Shown here: positions 63,678-64,000 of the stretch, in pieces
Numbering within the stretch: position 1 is the first letter of the stretch
Layout of the letters: the number at the start of each line of letters is the position of its first letter
From: Fimbriimonadaceae bacterium
Lineage (GTDB): Bacteria; Armatimonadota; Fimbriimonadia; Fimbriimonadales; Fimbriimonadaceae
Length of the DNA stretch: 64,000 nucleotides
Direction of reading: 5' to 3'
NCBI GenBank assembly: GCA_022843485.1
Contig: JALHNM010000002.1
Span: 282,238-346,237 of the forward strand
Program-made: the position numbers and the translations under genes
The notes under the pieces: model-generated
What the model saw: the letters and a program-made list of their open reading frames with translations, nothing else
The model's database searches: none
Told to the model about the DNA's origin: nothing

Positions 63678-64000
63678 GTGATCGGCACGGTCAAGTCGAG
63701 GGAGCTCCGGGCAGCCCGGTTGCTCGAGCGAACGGTGGACCAGGTCGGGGTGGAGGAGCGGGCCGCCCGATTCCGGACCCGGAGCGTCAAGACCACCGCC
63801 AAGGCCGAGGGGCTCCGGCTCGCGGTCTCGATGTGCGACCTCACGACGCTGGAGGGTAAGGACACCCCGGGCAAGGTCGCCCAGCTCTGCCAGCGGGCGA
63901 GGTCGCCGATGGGCGGCTATCTGGGGCCGGGAGAAGGCTGGGACGTGCCGCCGGTGGCCGCCGTCTGCGTCTACCCGAACCGGGTCGCCGACGCCAAGCG
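63678..64000 (+). CDS. deoC: Deoxyribose-phosphate aldolase, 5' part
   Basis: The window ends within this gene; 107 residues are visible. The frame begins at GTG with MIGTVKSRELRAARLLERT and contains the family signature CDLTTLEGKDTPGKVAQLC followed by VPPVAAVCVYPNRVADAK. This is the first third of a DeoC TIM barrel that cleaves 2-deoxyribose-5-phosphate into acetaldehyde and glyceraldehyde-3-phosphate. The Lys Schiff-base residue would lie beyond the window edge, so catalytic competence cannot be checked. Confidence 0.85.
   Translation, partial: MIGTVKSRELRAARLLERTVDQVGVEERAARFRTRSVKTTAKAEGLRLAVSMCDLTTLEGKDTPGKVAQLCQRARSPMGGYLGPGEGWDVPPVAAVCVYPNRVADAK

Noticed and set aside
1-64000. Mobile element, prophage, toxin-antitoxin or defence island
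   Set aside because: No transposase, integrase, phage structural, restriction, toxin or CRISPR gene was recognised; codon use looks uniform across the window.

Overview
The window is gene-dense, high-GC bacterial chromosome with almost no mobile DNA: no transposase, integrase, tRNA, rRNA or CRISPR array was seen. Two secreted proteins end in PEP-CTERM sorting signals, and there is a K+-independent-type H+-pyrophosphatase, a tandem bacterial-PH (YdbS/YdbT) pair, an SBBP-repeat surface protein, and many lipoproteins or signal-peptide proteins. This mix suggests a diderm environmental bacterium; I suspect Armatimonadota (Fimbriimonadia-like), but that is inference, not proven by the sequence.

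Layout. 1-13 kb: lipoprotein fragment, leuS, rqcH, PAP2 phosphatase, accA/accD, yjbQ, HAD phosphatase, a polysaccharide deacetylase-phosphodiester glycosidase fusion, a tandem M16 peptidase pair and a small P-loop kinase. 13-22 kb: RhlE-like helicase, a 24-bp palindromic tandem array, mrp, an aspartyl protease-PDZ protein, a VirK-like gene with a small coiled-coil membrane protein, a GGDEF cyclase and an EF-G paralogue. 22-29 kb: hppA with a very large insertion, trpS, M50 protease, lysA. 30-35 kb: a compact histidine operon hisG-hisB-hisH-hisF-(hisA-hisI-hisE fusion)-hisD in which every junction is a 4-nt NTGA overlap. 35-48 kb: ABC-F ATPase, cyclophilin, CrtI-type oxidoreductase with a small membrane protein, a 1,497-residue surface protein, PH-domain pair, membrane proteins and a PEP-CTERM serine protease. 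48-64 kb: a propeller-M23 peptidase, a VPS10-like propeller protein, parB, SDR protein, zinc-ribbon protein, trigger factor, a degenerate deacetylase, a zinc-less Fpg, acyl-CoA dehydrogenase, a diverged ketol-acid reductoisomerase, rpsT, a PEP-CTERM DUF4394-like protein and the start of deoC.

Genome-scale habits visible here. (1) At least two dozen genes have a -10-like hexamer (TANNNT or CANNNT, most often TAGACT, TACACT or CACAAT) only 6-12 nt before the start codon and no Shine-Dalgarno, the signature of leaderless mRNAs. (2) Convergent genes often overlap by exactly 4 nt, sharing a palindromic CTAG (once CTAA) as both stop codons. (3) Operon junctions use NTGA overlaps, including two CTG starts. 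(4) Intergenic spaces carry arrays of short inverted words; each array uses its own word. No wholly new defence or metabolic system is evident; the most notable items are the translation/transcription signal architecture, the his operon, the enlarged H+-PPase and three apparently degenerate enzymes or gene remnants.
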